A DNA stretch of 64,000 nt from Malus domestica. Taxonomy: Eukaryota; Streptophyta; Magnoliopsida; Rosales; Rosaceae. The notes beneath the pieces are model-generated. The model saw only the letters and a list, made by a program, of their open reading frames with translations, had not been told where the DNA came from and ran no database searches. Positions 49,414-60,785 of this stretch are shown here, piece by piece (within the stretch, counting starts at the first letter, position 1; each line of letters begins with the position of its first letter). The stretch covers positions 26,556,501-26,620,500 of the forward strand of contig NC_091666.1 of NCBI RefSeq assembly GCF_042453785.1, in the 5' to 3' direction. The position numbers and the translations under genes were made by a program.

Positions 49414-51110
49414 TCGATTCCAGGGGTTTTTTTTGAAAGCTTAAGGTAGAGAAAGTATCATTTCTGTCAATCTTTTTTTTTTGCCCCAATGAAATTAGGT
49501 TTCTCTGTCGAGCTTAACTTGGTTTTTCGGATTGCAATCTTTTTTGTTTTCTCCATTAATTGTTCCCATTTGTTGTAATATAAACCCTTATAAGCGTTTC
49601 GTTGTATATTCCACACAACCGAAACACCGGAAAGGAGAGTTCCACTTCTTCTGTACAGTATTTAATATCAAGTGCTTTTCTTTTTGACATTGATACATTG
49701 GAGAAGCTGTTCCTGAAGCAAATGAGAATTTTGGAACAACATTTTGATCCAAGGGTTTTTGGGGGAATATAATTGCTTGGTATTAAAGCGTTTATGAGCA
49801 AAAGTGCTGTTTGGATAAGCGCTTTTATATGAAGTGCCGTTTAGATAAGCATTTCAAACAAGCCCGAACACTCTGCAGCTTAATTATCAAATTAAAGTCT
49901 GCACCTCTTCCAGGGTCGACCCTGCGTAAAGCGGGAGCCTTGTGAGTACGACCGACCTTTTCAAAACTAATAACCCCCTACCAGTAAGAACAAACATCAT
50001 TTTTTAAAACAAACATATTATACACCAGCAGTTATGCTCTTGCCAAAGTCAACATTGAGAAGGGAATGATTTCGACACGCTTTGTTTCTTTTTATGCTTG
50101 CCTCTGTTTATTTCTCACATTTGAATTGAATAAAGTAAGGGAGAATCCAAGAACATAAATAACAACATCGTTTTAGCCAGCGTCATATCCAATTTTGATC
50201 AAGTATAACGACACCGTTTTACATGCACTGTTTTACCTAAGAGTTTATCCCAAAACAGAAAAACGCAGAAAGAAACCCCGTCCCGGTTCCTCTACCGCCG
50301 CCGGAGCACTTGCCGCCGATCACGAACCAGCCTCCCTGCATAAGAACGAATTCGCAGCCACCAAGGAAAGGAAACTGAGAAGGAAACCAGTGGGAAATTA
50401 CCTCCACATGCAACAGTACCGTAACCAAAACATATATGAAAAGCGGGGGTGTGAACACTCGGGTCGGAGCTCTACACACCTTGTGATAAAGTCGCGAAAC
50501 ACGGTGGAACGAAAAGGTTGCAGATCAGATCAATTGTGGAATCGAGAGAGGGCGAAGCCAAGTGGGAGAGAAAGAAAAGAAAGTGATTGAAAGCATGAAG
50601 GTGGAAAGACAGCGAGAGAAGAAGAAAAAGTTCGGAAATGGAAACTTTCTGATCGGGGCAAAGAACGGTTAAATAAGAGGCACGAGGGACTGGGAAACAG
50701 AGAGTAGACAGAGGGGGAACAAGAAAAGAAAAGGGAAGGGGGCTGCCACCGACCATGGCCAAAGCTAAGGCCGGCGGTTGAACGAGTTGCCAGAATTGGA
50801 AGAACTCACACAAAGTGAGAAAACCTCTCATGCAAAGAGAAAGGACTCGCCAAGCAGAGGAGAAAAATAAGCAACTAACTTGAATATCGCAGCATAAACA
50901 GCTTCTAGTATTATTGTCAAAACCAATTACTACACGCGTGATGCAATCATATAAACATCATTGTGCTTTTAAATTTGAAAAAAACTAATAAAAAGGGTTT
51001 CAACACTTTAAATCTTGACGAAAAACATCTTAATAACTTTATTTTTTGGTTAGAACAAATCTATTTTAAAACTTTGAATCTTAACCAAAAGTATCTTAAT
51101 AACTTTATTT
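49414..51110. other. Kinase 3' UTR and spacer, no gene called
   Basis: The 3' UTR likely ends before 49800. A fragment near 49905-49960 (GCGTAAAGCGGGAGCCTTGT) is a phrase I know from high-copy plant repeats. Open frames near 50195-50830 on both strands are GC-rich at one end but show no domain. 50990-51110 has a ~66-bp partly doubled block (TCTTAATAACTTTATTT). Confidence 0.45.
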
Positions 51111-51131
51111 AATGATTAGGATAAATCCAAC
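51111..51131 (+). other. Left 21-bp target-site duplication of the LINE unit
   Basis: AATGATTAGGATAAATCCAA plus C, identical to 58695-58715. RTE-type LINEs typically make target duplications of this size range. Confidence 0.9.
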
Positions 51132-51233
51132 TCCGCCTATGTCTTACATGGCCGGTCCCAAGCCCGGATAAAGGAGGAGGGGGAGGGCGTCAGGTAGTCG
51201 ACAGCCGGCACTCCATGATCACGTCGAATCCTT

Positions 51234-54200
51234 ATGAAAATGAATCCAGAACAAAATCGCGCTAAAGCTAGGGCGTCACCCGTAAGTGGCGCGCTGTGTG
51301 GCCCGAGCACAGTGATAAGTGAGCAAGGGTCGCTGTATCTCCATCGGCACCCGGATGCAGTGTTAAATGAGCAAGGGGGCCATAGAAACTTCTTTTCGAA
51401 CGACTCCACTCAAAGTTGTTTGGGAGCATATGCTCCTATCAACTTTACCCGGGACACACAAAAGAAGTACTTTGATCCTATTAGACGGGGGAGGGTGAAG
51501 AAGCTAGGACAGAAGGGTAGAGTTCAAGAGAGCAAAATGCGTTTAGGAACGTGGAATATAGGAACCTTAACGGGAAAATCTATGGAAGTAGTGGAAGTTA
51601 TGGTGAGGAGAAGGATAAATATTATGTGCCTACAAGAAACTAAGTGGGTTGGTAGTAAGGCAAAAGATCTAGAAAACTCAGGGTTTAAACTTTGGTATTC
51701 GGGCACAAATAGAACGAGAAACGGTGTTGGCATCATCGTGGACAAGACCTTGGTACAAGATGTTGTAGATGTCAAGAGGGTCGGAGATAGAATCATGGCA
51801 ATCAAGATTGTAATAGGACAAGAACTTATCAATGTGATTAGTGCGTACGCACCTCAAGTAGGGTTGGATACGAGTTCGAAGGAGAAATTTTGGGAAGATC
51901 TTGGAGACTTGGTGCAAGGAATTGCTCAGACGGAGAAGTTATTTATAGGAGGAGATTTAAATGGACACGTGGGCAGGGAGACAGGCAACTATGGAGGTTT
52001 TCATGGTGGCCATGGTTTTGGGGAGAGAAACGAGGATGGGGAAGCTATCTTGGATTTTGCAATGGCATATGATCTCTTCTTAGCCAACACCTTCTTTAAG
52101 AAGAGAGAAGAACATGTGATCACCTACAAGAGTGGGTCTTCAAAAACACAAATAGATTTTCTTCTAATGAGGAAAGGGGATCGTATAACTTGTAAGGATT
52201 GCAAAGTTATACCAGGAGAGAGCGTGGCTAATCAACATCGCTTGTTGGTGATGGATGTACATATCAAAAGAGTAAGACAAAAGAACAAGACTTGGAAGTG
52301 CCCAAGGACTAGATGGTGGAATCTAAAAGAAGAAAAACAAGTCATTTTCAAAGAGAAAGTAATCACCCAGTGTGTGTGGGATAGAGAGAGGGAAGCTAGC
52401 CAAATGTGGGATTCCATGGCTAGTTGTATTCGAAAAGTAGCAAAAGAGGTATTAGGAGAGTCCAAAGGTTTTGCCCCACACCAAAAGGAATCTTGGTGGT
52501 GGAATGAGGAGGTACAAACAAAGGTGAAGGCTAAGAAGGAATGTTGTAAAGCCTTATACAAGGATAGGACCGATGAAAATGGTGAAAGGTATAGAAAAGC
52601 GAAGCAAGAAGCGAAGAAAGCTGTGAGAGAAGCTAAGTTAGCGGCTTATGACGATATGTATAAGCGACTAGATACCAAAGAAGGAGAGTTGGATATCTAT
52701 AAATTAGCTAGAGCAAGGGAAAAGAAGACAAAGGACCTAAACCAAGTGAGGTGCATCAAGGATGAGGATGGAAAGGTTCTTGCTACAGAGAACGCGGTTA
52801 AAGACAGATGGAAAGGTTATTTTCATAATCTTTTCAATGAAGGACATGAAATGAGTGCTTCTTTAGGGGAGTTGAGTAACTCAGAAGAGTGTAGAAACTA
52901 CTCTTTTTATCGTAGAATCCGGAAGGAAGAAGTGGTTGTAGCTTTGAAGAAGATGAAGCATAGAAAAGCAGTAGGCCCAGACGATATACCAATCGAAGTG
53001 TGGAAAGTTTTGGGAGAGACAGGTATAACATGGCTCACTGACCTTTTCAATAGGATTTTGAAAACGAAGAAGATGCCAAATGAGTGGCGAACGAGCACTT
53101 TGGTGCCTATCTACAAGAATAAGGGTGACGTACAAAATTGCATGAACTATAGGGGTATTAAGCTAATGAGTCATACAATGAAGCTCTGGGAGAGAGTCAT
53201 TGAGCATAGATTGAGGCAAGAGACACGGGTTTCGGACAACCAATTCGGGTTCATGCCAGGGCGCTCAACCATGGAGGCAATCTATCTCTTACGAAGATTG
53301 ATGGAAAGATATAGAGATGGGAAAAAGGATTTACACATGGTCTTTATAGATTTGGAAAAAGCGTATGATAGGGTCCCAAGAGACATTCTTTGGAGGATTT
53401 TAAAGAAGAAAGGAGTACGAGTAGCATATATCCAAGCTATAAAGGATATGTATGAAGGAGCAAAGACTGCCGTAAGAACTCATGAAGGACAAACCGAAAG
53501 TTTTCCCATAACTGTAGGATTACATCAAGGCTCATCCTTAAGTCCTTACCTTTTTGCGTTGGTAATGGATGAGTTAACAGGACATATTCAAGATGATATT
53601 CCTTGGTGTATGCTTTTCGCAGACGATATAGTGTTGATAGATGAAACTCAGGAAGGGGTAAATGCAAAGCTTAACCTTTGGAGAGAAGTGTTGGAATCTA
53701 AAGGTCTTCGCCTAAGCCGATCAAAGACAGAATATATGGAGTGCAAGTTCAGTGCAAATGGAGGCCAAAACGAGTTAGGGGTGAGGATCGGAGATCAAGA
53801 AATACCAAAGAGCGACCGTTTTCGTTACCTAGGATCTATCTTGCAAAAGAACGGAGAATTAGATGGAGATCTCAACCATAGAATACAAGCTGGATGGATG
53901 AAGTGGAAGAGTGCATCCGGCGTGTTGTGTGACCGCCGTATGCCACTGAAGCTCAAGGGAAAATTTTATAGGACGGCAATAAGGCCAGCGATGCTGTATG
54001 GCACAGAATGTTGGGCGGTGAAGCATCAACACATACACAAAATGGGTGTAGCGGAGATGAGGATGCTTCGTTGGATGTGTGGGCACACGAGAAATGATAA
54101 GATTAAGAATGAGGATATCCGGGGTAAAGTAGGAGTAGCCGAAATTGAAGGCAAGATGAGAGAAAATCGGTTACGGTGGTTTGGACATGTGCAACGAAGG

Positions 54201-54392
54201 CCTACTGACGCTCCGATTAGAAGATGCGACTATGGGACAGAGGTTCAGGGCCGAAGGGGTAGAGGAAGACCTAGGAAAACTTTGGAAGAGACTCTAAGAA
54301 AAGACTTAGAGTACTTGGATCTAACGAAGGACATGACACAGGACCGAGCACAATGGCGTTCTAAGATTCATATAGCCGATCCCACTCAGTGA
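51234..54392 (+). CDS. RTE-clade LINE endonuclease/reverse transcriptase, intact ORF
   Basis: One frame of 1052 codons. An APE-type endonuclease covers about 102-340, starting [15 protein letters not shown], with [15 protein letters not shown] and QHRLLVMDV as catalytic landmarks. The reverse transcriptase (about 590-860) shows [12 protein letters not shown] (motif A), [20 protein letters not shown] (motif B) and FADDIVLID (motif C, aspartates intact). A basic C-terminal part has [20 protein letters not shown]. Together these would nick target DNA and copy the element's RNA into it. MRLGTWN (51537) may be the functional start; the leader of ~101 codons is open but unconserved. The family stop (TAG after ADPT) reads CAG here, and the TGA two codons on is formed at the junction with the next element. 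No internal stop or shift is seen. Confidence 0.93.
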   Translation: MKMNPEQNRAKARASPVSGALCGPSTVISEQGSLYLHRHPDAVLNEQGGHRNFFSNDSTQSCLGAYAPINFTRDTQKKYFDPIRRGRVKKLGQKGRVQESKMRLGTWNIGTLTGKSMEVVEVMVRRRINIMCLQETKWVGSKAKDLENSGFKLWYSGTNRTRNGVGIIVDKTLVQDVVDVKRVGDRIMAIKIVIGQELINVISAYAPQVGLDTSSKEKFWEDLGDLVQGIAQTEKLFIGGDLNGHVGRETGNYGGFHGGHGFGERNEDGEAILDFAMAYDLFLANTFFKKREEHVITYKSGSSKTQIDFLLMRKGDRITCKDCKVIPGESVANQHRLLVMDVHIKRVRQKNKTWKCPRTRWWNLKEEKQVIFKEKVITQCVWDREREASQMWDSMASCIRKVAKEVLGESKGFAPHQKESWWWNEEVQTKVKAKKECCKALYKDRTDENGERYRKAKQEAKKAVREAKLAAYDDMYKRLDTKEGELDIYKLARAREKKTKDLNQVRCIKDEDGKVLATENAVKDRWKGYFHNLFNEGHEMSASLGELSNSEECRNYSFYRRIRKEEVVVALKKMKHRKAVGPDDIPIEVWKVLGETGITWLTDLFNRILKTKKMPNEWRTSTLVPIYKNKGDVQNCMNYRGIKLMSHTMKLWERVIEHRLRQETRVSDNQFGFMPGRSTMEAIYLLRRLMERYRDGKKDLHMVFIDLEKAYDRVPRDILWRILKKKGVRVAYIQAIKDMYEGAKTAVRTHEGQTESFPITVGLHQGSSLSPYLFALVMDELTGHIQDDIPWCMLFADDIVLIDETQEGVNAKLNLWREVLESKGLRLSRSKTEYMECKFSANGGQNELGVRIGDQEIPKSDRFRYLGSILQKNGELDGDLNHRIQAGWMKWKSASGVLCDRRMPLKLKGKFYRTAIRPAMLYGTECWAVKHQHIHKMGVAEMRMLRWMCGHTRNDKIKNEDIRGKVGVAEIEGKMRENRLRWFGHVQRRPTDAPIRRCDYGTEVQGRRGRGRPRKTLEETLRKDLEYLDLTKDMTQDRAQWRSKIHIADPTQ

Positions 54393-54652
54393 CTTGGATT
54401 TTTCAAGTCTCCAATCGAGAAGTTTTCCTCACTCGGGAAATTAAGGGAACACTACCCCAACCTACATGCTCCACTCAGAAAGCTTCAACATACAAGCTTC
54501 AACAAAAGAAAATTCAAAGAACTTAGCGAAGAAGGTTTTGGTGTATTTAACACAATACGTTGAAATGAAGGAAAACTTATTTATTGATATCCCCGATAAG
54601 CTACAAATGTGTACATATACATGAGTCAAAATAAACAAACAAGAGGGAGCCT

Positions 54653-55327
54653 TCACAAGGGTTGCTTAGGAGAAGTCTCAGCAGTCGGTAGAGCCCCAGA
54701 AAGAGAAGGCACCGGAGGGGGATCATTCGGAACCTCAGTACTGGACAGAACCCTAGAAGGAGGAGGCATCAGAGGTTGATTATTTGGAGCTTCATTACGC
54801 GGTACAGCCCCAGAAGACGAAGGCAATAAATGCCTTTGGAACAAACCCACAAATCTCTGATGATCAAGTAAAACCTGACCATCAGTTTCCTTCATCTGGT
54901 CAAGCTTCCTCTTCATGTTTGTAGCATAGTCATGTGCGAGCCGGTGCAACTGTTTATTCTCATGCTTGAGCCCTCTAATCTCCTGTTTGAGACTCATCAC
55001 CTCAGCCGCCAATGATTCAACTTGGCGGGTTCGAGCAAATAGGCGTTGGGCCATATTAGACACAGAACCTGCACACTGAACACTGAGAGCCAGCGAATCC
55101 TTAACAGCTAACTCATCAGACCGTTTGGAAAGTAGTCTGTTATCTTTGGGAGTGAGAAGGTTCCTGGCCACCACCGCAGCAGTCATATCATTCTTCATCA
55201 CGGAATCCCCAACGGTAAGAGGACCAGTAGGGGAGACGAAGGATGGGCGCCATATGTTGTCTGAAGAAGGCGGGGCTGCCTCTTCAACAAGGTTCAAGTC
55301 AAAACGACGGTCGGAGGGACCATACAT
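54653..55327 (-). CDS. Coiled-coil ORF of the embedded element, function unknown
   Basis: 224 residues from the ATG at 55327 (MYGPSDRRFDLNLVEEAAPP) to the stop at 54653. The middle (about 95-150) is a likely coiled coil with heptad-like leucines (ARTRQVESLAAEVMSLKQEI). The C-terminus has three imperfect Pro/Ser repeats of ~20 residues (LPSSSGAVPRNEAPNNQPLM and relatives). It could be a structural gag-like protein of a non-autonomous element. I do not recognise a catalytic domain, and the open frame is conserved in length, which suggests recent function or youth. Confidence 0.6.
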   Translation of the reverse strand: MYGPSDRRFDLNLVEEAAPPSSDNIWRPSFVSPTGPLTVGDSVMKNDMTAAVVARNLLTPKDNRLLSKRSDELAVKDSLALSVQCAGSVSNMAQRLFARTRQVESLAAEVMSLKQEIRGLKHENKQLHRLAHDYATNMKRKLDQMKETDGQVLLDHQRFVGLFQRHLLPSSSGAVPRNEAPNNQPLMPPPSRVLSSTEVPNDPPPVPSLSGALPTAETSPKQPL

Positions 55328-55463
55328 TTTCAAAGGTGTTGAAGAGAGAAGAGGTTGGACAAATCAAGATCTTAGAAGTGCAAGAATGGAGCTTCTACTG
55401 GTGGAGATTCAAGTGTGCTTTGGAACTTAATGCCAGCCCCTATAAAAATCTGCACTCGACGGA

Positions 55464-55711
55464 TCTTCAGAAATCGAAGAGGCGCCTGCTCAGAAATCGA
55501 AGAGGCGTTTGCTTTCTCAAAAGCTGGGCTGCTTAGAGACCACGAGGGTTGATCTCAGAAATCGAAGAGGCGTTTGCTTTCTCAAAAGTTAGGCTGCTCA
55601 AAGACCACGAAGGCCGATCTCAGAAATCGAAGAGGCGCTCGCTTTCTCAAAAGCTGGGCTCCTCAGAGACCACGAGGGCCGATCTCAGAAATCGAAGAGG
55701 CACCTACTTTT
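55464..55711. repeat. ~66-bp tandem array in the embedded element
   Basis: About four units contain CTCAGAAATCGAAGAGGCG, TTTCTCAAAAGCTGGGCTGC and AGAGACCACGAGGGCCGAT. A similar unit returns at 56543-56610. Sixty-six is divisible by 3, so plus-strand frames stay open through it without being genes. Confidence 0.85.
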
Positions 55712-56022
55712 CCAGCCTTGTCAGCACCTGTCACACGCACACTCAGCTTTGCGGAAATTATGGGCATTCTGTCGAAGACTTCTGAGGAAGTAGAAAACAC
55801 ATGAATCTTACTGTTCAATCACCCACTTCCCACACGCAACAATAGCTCATAGGTACCACAGATAACTTTGCCAAAGTTCTCTGCCAAAATTGAGCACGTA
55901 AAGCTTGCAGCTCCCACTACATCGCTCTGACCAAGAAAGGTAAAAGAATAGCAAAGAAACAGCACTAACAAAGTTTAGACCCATAAATTTTGAAGGTCTA
56001 GCTACCATATTATTACCCACAG

Positions 56023-56458
56023 GGGTAAAGGAACAGTACCACTGCTGGATAATTGGAAAGTCCCTGTGTGTCAACCTCTGTGCTTCGTGGCAAGGTAGAC
56101 TAGCAAACATGCCCAACCTTTACTCACACTCGAGAAAACACTACCAATAAGATTGCTTGCTCCAAAATCGAAGAGGCACCGTCCTCCGAATCTCGAGAGC
56201 CAGACTCCCAACATGACTACTTTCTCAAAAATCGAAGAGAGGGTAAAGGAACAGTACCATTGCTGGATAATTGGAAAATCCCTGTGTGTCAACCTCTGTG
56301 CTTCGTGGCAAGGTAGACTAGCAAACATGCCCAACCTTTACTCACATTCGAGAAAACACTCCCAACAAGATTGCTTGCTCCAAAATCGAAGAGGCACCGC
56401 CCTCCGAATCTCGAGAGCCAGACTCCCAACATGATTACTTTCTCAAAAATCGAAGTGA
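56023..56458. repeat. 218-bp tandem duplication in the embedded element
   Basis: GGGTAAAGGAACAGTACCA starts at 56023 and again at 56241; the rest of the unit (CTGTGTGTCAACCTCTGTGC, GCCAGACTCCCAACATGA) repeats in register with few changes. A shorter third piece follows to ~56520. Confidence 0.85.
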
Positions 56459-58084
56459 CACTGCTCCCCGAATCTCGAGAGCCAGACCCCCATCATGATT
56501 GCTTTCTTAAAAATCGAAGATGCATCGTTCTCCAAATCAATCGAAGAGACGCTCGCTTTCTCAAAAGCTGGGCTGCTCAGAGACCACGAGGGCCGATCTC
56601 AGAAATCGAAGAGGCACCTACTTTTCTAGCCTTGTCAGCACCTGTCACACGCACACTCAGCTTTGCGGAAATTATGGGCATTCTGTCGAAGACTTCTCGA
56701 GAGCACAGACCACTTTTTCAAAGTGCTCTGACAGAGTTAAAACATGTGAAGCTGGCAGCTCCCACTACCGTGCTATGACCAAGCAGGGTAAAGGAATAGC
56801 ATTACTACTTGTTGTTAGGGAGACTCCTATATATGTCGACCTCCATCCCCAACGGACAGGCAGACCTGCAAAAATGTTCAACCCTTCCTCATATTTGAGA
56901 GGGCACTCCCAACGAAGCCTTTCGAAATATTTAGCTTTCTTTCCCCCCGATAATACCTTTGCAAACAAGCTATACTAGAGCAAGAATATCTCATATCATT
57001 AGGGTTAAAAGCAAGAGTATCCCATATCATGCTTTTTCCCTGTCTTTTCCTTTGGCCTTGTTGTTACCTGCAAGACAAGGAGAAAGAGAGCAATCAGTCA
57101 GCACTTGGAATCAAGCTTCCAGCCAGGAACTGACTGCCTGGAACCCCTTACCTGATTACTTACCTGGCATTGCTCTCGAGTACTCATCTTCAACATCTTA
57201 TGTTTCCAGGGAAGATACCGCATCTGCTTGAGGAACAGATAGGGCATGTGCGAAGGATACAAGGAAGCATGTGGAGACAAGCGTAACAGCACACGTGCCG
57301 ATACATCCATTACTCTGTCAAAAGCAAAAGTATCCCATATCAGCAGGGTCGAACGTACTCTAGATTTGATGGACTTGTTTTGACCCTCAAATTCTTCAGT
57401 CGGCTCTGGAGGAAACCAGAAAACCCTCCAGCTCAGTTCAAGAATAAGCCTGTGGAAAGTTACTTCTTCAAAAGCAAAAGTATCCCATATCATCTCTTCT
57501 CATCTTTCTTCTCTTTATCCTTCATGCTGCTGCAAGATGGGGAGAAGGTGAACAATCAGCCGGAGCTCTGATTGCTTACCTTGTCTGTCACCTCTTTCAG
57601 CAGATCCCCTAGCTCGGCGACTTGGGAGACTGCTACTACATGGTTTGTATCGCGCTTGACCAAGCCTGAAACTACAAGTAAGCTTCAAGTGAAATTGATA
57701 CATTACCTTGTGCATCTCCACCAGTTAAAGATACGACCCCTGGATGGAGGAAGAGTACTTCCAGAGAAGATGCCACATCTACCTATGAGACAGATAAGGC
57801 AAGTCAAGACGATACCACACTCCGATACTTAGAAGTTTCGTGATTACGAGATCATTCTCTCACAATATTTCCTAATGTCATTTGTACTAAATCATTCACT
57901 TGTACTCACTAAAGGAGAGCTTGAACCTATGTACTTGTGTAAACCCTTCACAATTAATGAGAACTCTTCTATTCCGTGGACGTAGCCAATCTGGGTGAAC
58001 CACGTACATCTTGTGTTTGCTTTCCTATCTCTATTCATTTATATACTTATCCACACTAATGACCGGAGCAAGCTAGCGAAGATC

Positions 58085-58694
58085 ACAAAAAGCGACCGTT
58101 TTTGCTGCCTAGGATCTATCTTGCAAGAGAACGGAGAATTAGATGGAGATCTCAACCATAGAATACGACCTGGACGGATGAAGTGTAAGAGTGCATCCGG
58201 CGTGTTATGTGACCGTCGTAGGCCACTGAAGCTCAAGGGAAACTTTTATAGGACGACAATAAGGCCAACGATGTTGTATGGCACAGAATGTTGGACGGTG
58301 AAGCATCAACACGTACACAAAATGGGTGTAGCGGAGATGAGGATGCTTCGTGGGATGTGTGGGCACATGAGAAAGGATAAGATTGGGCATGAGGATATCC
58401 GAGGTAAAGTAGGAGTAGCCGAAATTGAAGGAAAGATGAGAGAAAATCGGTTCCGGTGATTTGGACATGGGCAAAGAAGGCCGACTGACGCTCCGGTTCG
58501 AAGATGTGACTACGGGACAGAGGTTCAGGGCCGAAGGGGTAGAGGAAGACCTAGGAAAACTTTAGAAGAGACTCTAAGAAAAGACTTAGAGTACTTGGAT
58601 CGAACGGAGGACATGACACAAAACCGAGCGCAATGGCGTTCTAGGATTCATATAGCCGACCCCACTTAGTGGGAAAAGGCTTTGTTGTTGTTGT
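58085..58694 (+). pseudogene. Second, 5'-truncated LINE 3' end with TTG tail
   Basis: Matches the last ~195 codons of the LINE ORF (from the SDRFRYLGS region) and adds the true family 3' end: ADPT, TAG, then GGGAAAAGGCTTTG and a short TTG repeat. A TGG-to-TGA change ends the frame at 58457-58459. As the only LINE 3' terminus in the unit, it would be the part recognised for target-primed reverse transcription. Confidence 0.88.
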
Positions 58695-58715
58695 AATGAT
58701 TAGGATAAATCCAAC
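58695..58715 (+). other. Right 21-bp target-site duplication of the LINE unit
   Basis: Exact copy of 51111-51131, directly after the TTG-rich LINE tail. The flanking sequences outside (CTTTATTT left, ATCAAACTATCTTAATAAA right) read as one continuous empty site. Confidence 0.9.
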
Positions 58716-59145
58716 ATCAAACTATCTTAATAAAACTGGCCCAAACAATTAGTTCTTTTATTTTGCCCTTGACGGCAAGACTTTTGCTGTTTATTTGGTT
58801 CACGCTAGACACACAGCGGCTGATGGTGGTTGTGTTCCTCCCTCTCATTTTATTCTTTACAATCTTAGATTCTTCATAAGTCACCCGGATGGTAACGAAA
58901 TCACCCAAGATCAGAGGTTACGAGTTCGTACTGATTCGCTCTTTCTTCTAATACAAGACCCACATGTCAAAACTCAATATTCAATGAAATCGAGCTCTCC
59001 AAATGACGTTTTTCCGGCCATTTTTGCCTATTTTTGACCAAACATGACAGAAGCAGTCCTCGACCCAAGAGAGAAGTTTAATCCTCTCCTCATGGGCTTC
59101 CTTTCCATGTAAGTGCTTTCTCAAAATTGGTACTTACTTATTTTG
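58716..59145. other. Spacer, no gene seen
   Basis: Continues the sequence left of 51111. No coding or RNA feature recognised. Confidence 0.5.
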
Positions 59146-59389
59146 TTCTAGAAATAGTGACAGTGTTCAGTTCTAGAAATAGTGGAAGTATTAAATTCTA
59201 GAAATAGTGGCAATATTAAGTTCTAGAAATAGTGGCAGTGTTATATTCTAGAAATAGTGGCAGTCGTAGTGTTTAGTTCTAGAAATAGTGTTAGTCGCAG
59301 CGTTCAGTTCAAGAAATAATGGTAATGTTCAGTTATAGAAATAATGGTTGTGTTCAGTTCTAGAAAAAATGTAGTGTCTAGTTCTAGAA
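59146..59389. repeat. 25-bp tandem array centred on TTCTAGAA
   Basis: Ten units start at 59146, 59171, 59196, 59221, 59246, 59277, 59308, 59333, 59358 and 59382. Eight carry the palindrome TTCTAGAA, one TTCAAGAA, one TTATAGAA. The unit is TTCTAGAAATAGTGGCAGTG plus ~5 bases; two units have a 6-bp extra GTCGCA/GTCGTA-type insert. Confidence 0.9.
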
Positions 59390-60022
59390 ATAGTGGCAAT
59401 AGTTTGACGGATATGGGCTAACGTCTATTAGGGCAGGACTGGAAACAAAAATTGGAGGGCTGCGTGTTGGACGTTTTTTCCAGCCCATGGGTCTTTAATA
59501 TTTAGGCTTGTTGTATGTAATTTGTATCATTTCCGTTAAATAAAGTTATTAGGGTGATTTTGGTTAAGAAAAAGTTTGGAGTAGTCATTTTCATTAAAGA
59601 TTCATTTAAATTAATAATCAAATAGCTGGATATTTTTTTTTTTATGGAAATGATAATTCATTATCATAAACCAAATACAAAGTGAAGCACATTTCGTATG
59701 GATCAACCAAACAACAAAATAAAAAGCCCAGAACCTGTGACCAACCAAACAACAAAATAAAGAGCCCAAAACAAAGGTTTAGGCTCAAAATAGAACAAAC
59801 ACTTGGAACTCTTAAGTCTAACTACTCCTTCCCGCAAGAACCGCCCCATCAAAACCTAGGAAGAGGCAAATAGCAAGGCTTGACAAAAGATTTGTAGAGG
59901 ATGGGGTTGAAATTTCGTACACAAGCCAACCTGCGTCATTCTCAATCGATCAGAAGTAAGGGTCAAAATTGACCTTTGATCCACCCGACCGACCACCGTA
60001 GACTCGAAGTTCACATGTGCAG
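59390..60022. other. Spacer, no gene seen
   Basis: A ~45-bp phrase (CCAACCAAACAACAAAATAA) is doubled near 59704 and 59741. No gene recognised. Confidence 0.5.
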
Positions 60023-60785
60023 TAAGAGCACTTCCATCGTGTGCTCTAGCCTGAGGGACAGGTGTAGGAACAGGGCCAAAGAGCCCGAGTGATGAAGCCT
60101 AACGTGTGCTGGCGAGCGAGCCTGAGGGAGAGGCCCGACATGAGTCGCTGACCCGAGCGCCCGAAGGCAATGTGACGTGGGTTGACGTCAGGACGACGTC
60201 AGCCACATTTTTTATATTTTTTTGCGTCAGGCACGTGGGCTTCAAGCGTGCGTGGGCGCGTGTCATCCGACAGAATTTTAGGCCTAGGGCCCGCGGCGCA
60301 CTCGGAAATGTTACCGTTGGGGAGGCCACATGGCTTCCCCACGTCCGTTGGATTTCAACGGCTACAATTTATGGACCATTGGATTTCCAACGGTAAAAAA
60401 AATAAAAAAAACCTTATTTAATATCAGCTGTTGGATCTGAGATCAACGGTCCACGTTATTCGCCTTTATAAATTAAAAAAAGTTTAAAAATCAGAAATCT
60501 TACCGTTGTGCCACATGGCACAATCTGGAGTGTTGGAATTCAATTTTTTTTTTAAATCCAACAGTAGAGATTAATTAGGTGAATAAAAAAATTAAAAAAA
60601 ATGTAAAAAATTAAATAAAATCCGAAAAAAAATTTGAAAAATTAAAAAAAAAATTGATTTTACTTTTCTATATATACCTTCTCATTATCTTCTACTTTAC
60701 AACACAATTTCATATTTTCTCAACTACTTTCAACCATATTTCTATCTTTCGCTCAAAGTTTCAATCCAATTTTTTTTCCAACAAA

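Larger units (their letters stand above)
54393..58084 (-). mobile_element. Non-autonomous element embedded in the LINE unit
   Basis: Starts with the hairpin-prone GACTTGGATTTTTCAAGTC and ends GACCGGAGCAAGCTAGCGAA. On the minus strand it begins with an LTR-like leader (TACGTGGTTCACCCAGATTG, CTCTCCTTTAGTGAGTACAA), then repeats, then a 224-codon ORF near its far end. No pol is present. I do not find two LTRs or a target duplication, so the class (LARD-like) is provisional. From memory its sequence is high-copy in Maleae genomes. Confidence 0.6.
51132..58694 (+). mobile_element. Composite RTE LINE insertion (LINE + non-autonomous element + second LINE 3' end)
   Basis: The unit opens with the GC-rich GGCCGGTCCCAAGCCCGGAT 5' region of a plant RTE LINE, runs through an intact ORF to 54391, switches to an unrelated ~3.7-kb element, and finishes with a second copy of the last ~610 bp of the same LINE family ending in (TTG)n. 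Only one pair of target duplications is found, around the whole. The two LINE 3' segments (53812-54391 and 58085-58668) differ at roughly 6-7 percent of sites by eye. Confidence 0.8.

Noticed and set aside
50195-50831. Open frames on both strands near 50.2-50.8 kb
   Set aside because: No domain, no consistent splice sites; could be leader of an unannotated transcript but nothing can be shown.
55125-56978. Several plus-strand open frames of 76-152 codons
   Set aside because: They follow the 66-bp and 218-bp tandem repeats of the embedded element and repeat the same peptide words.
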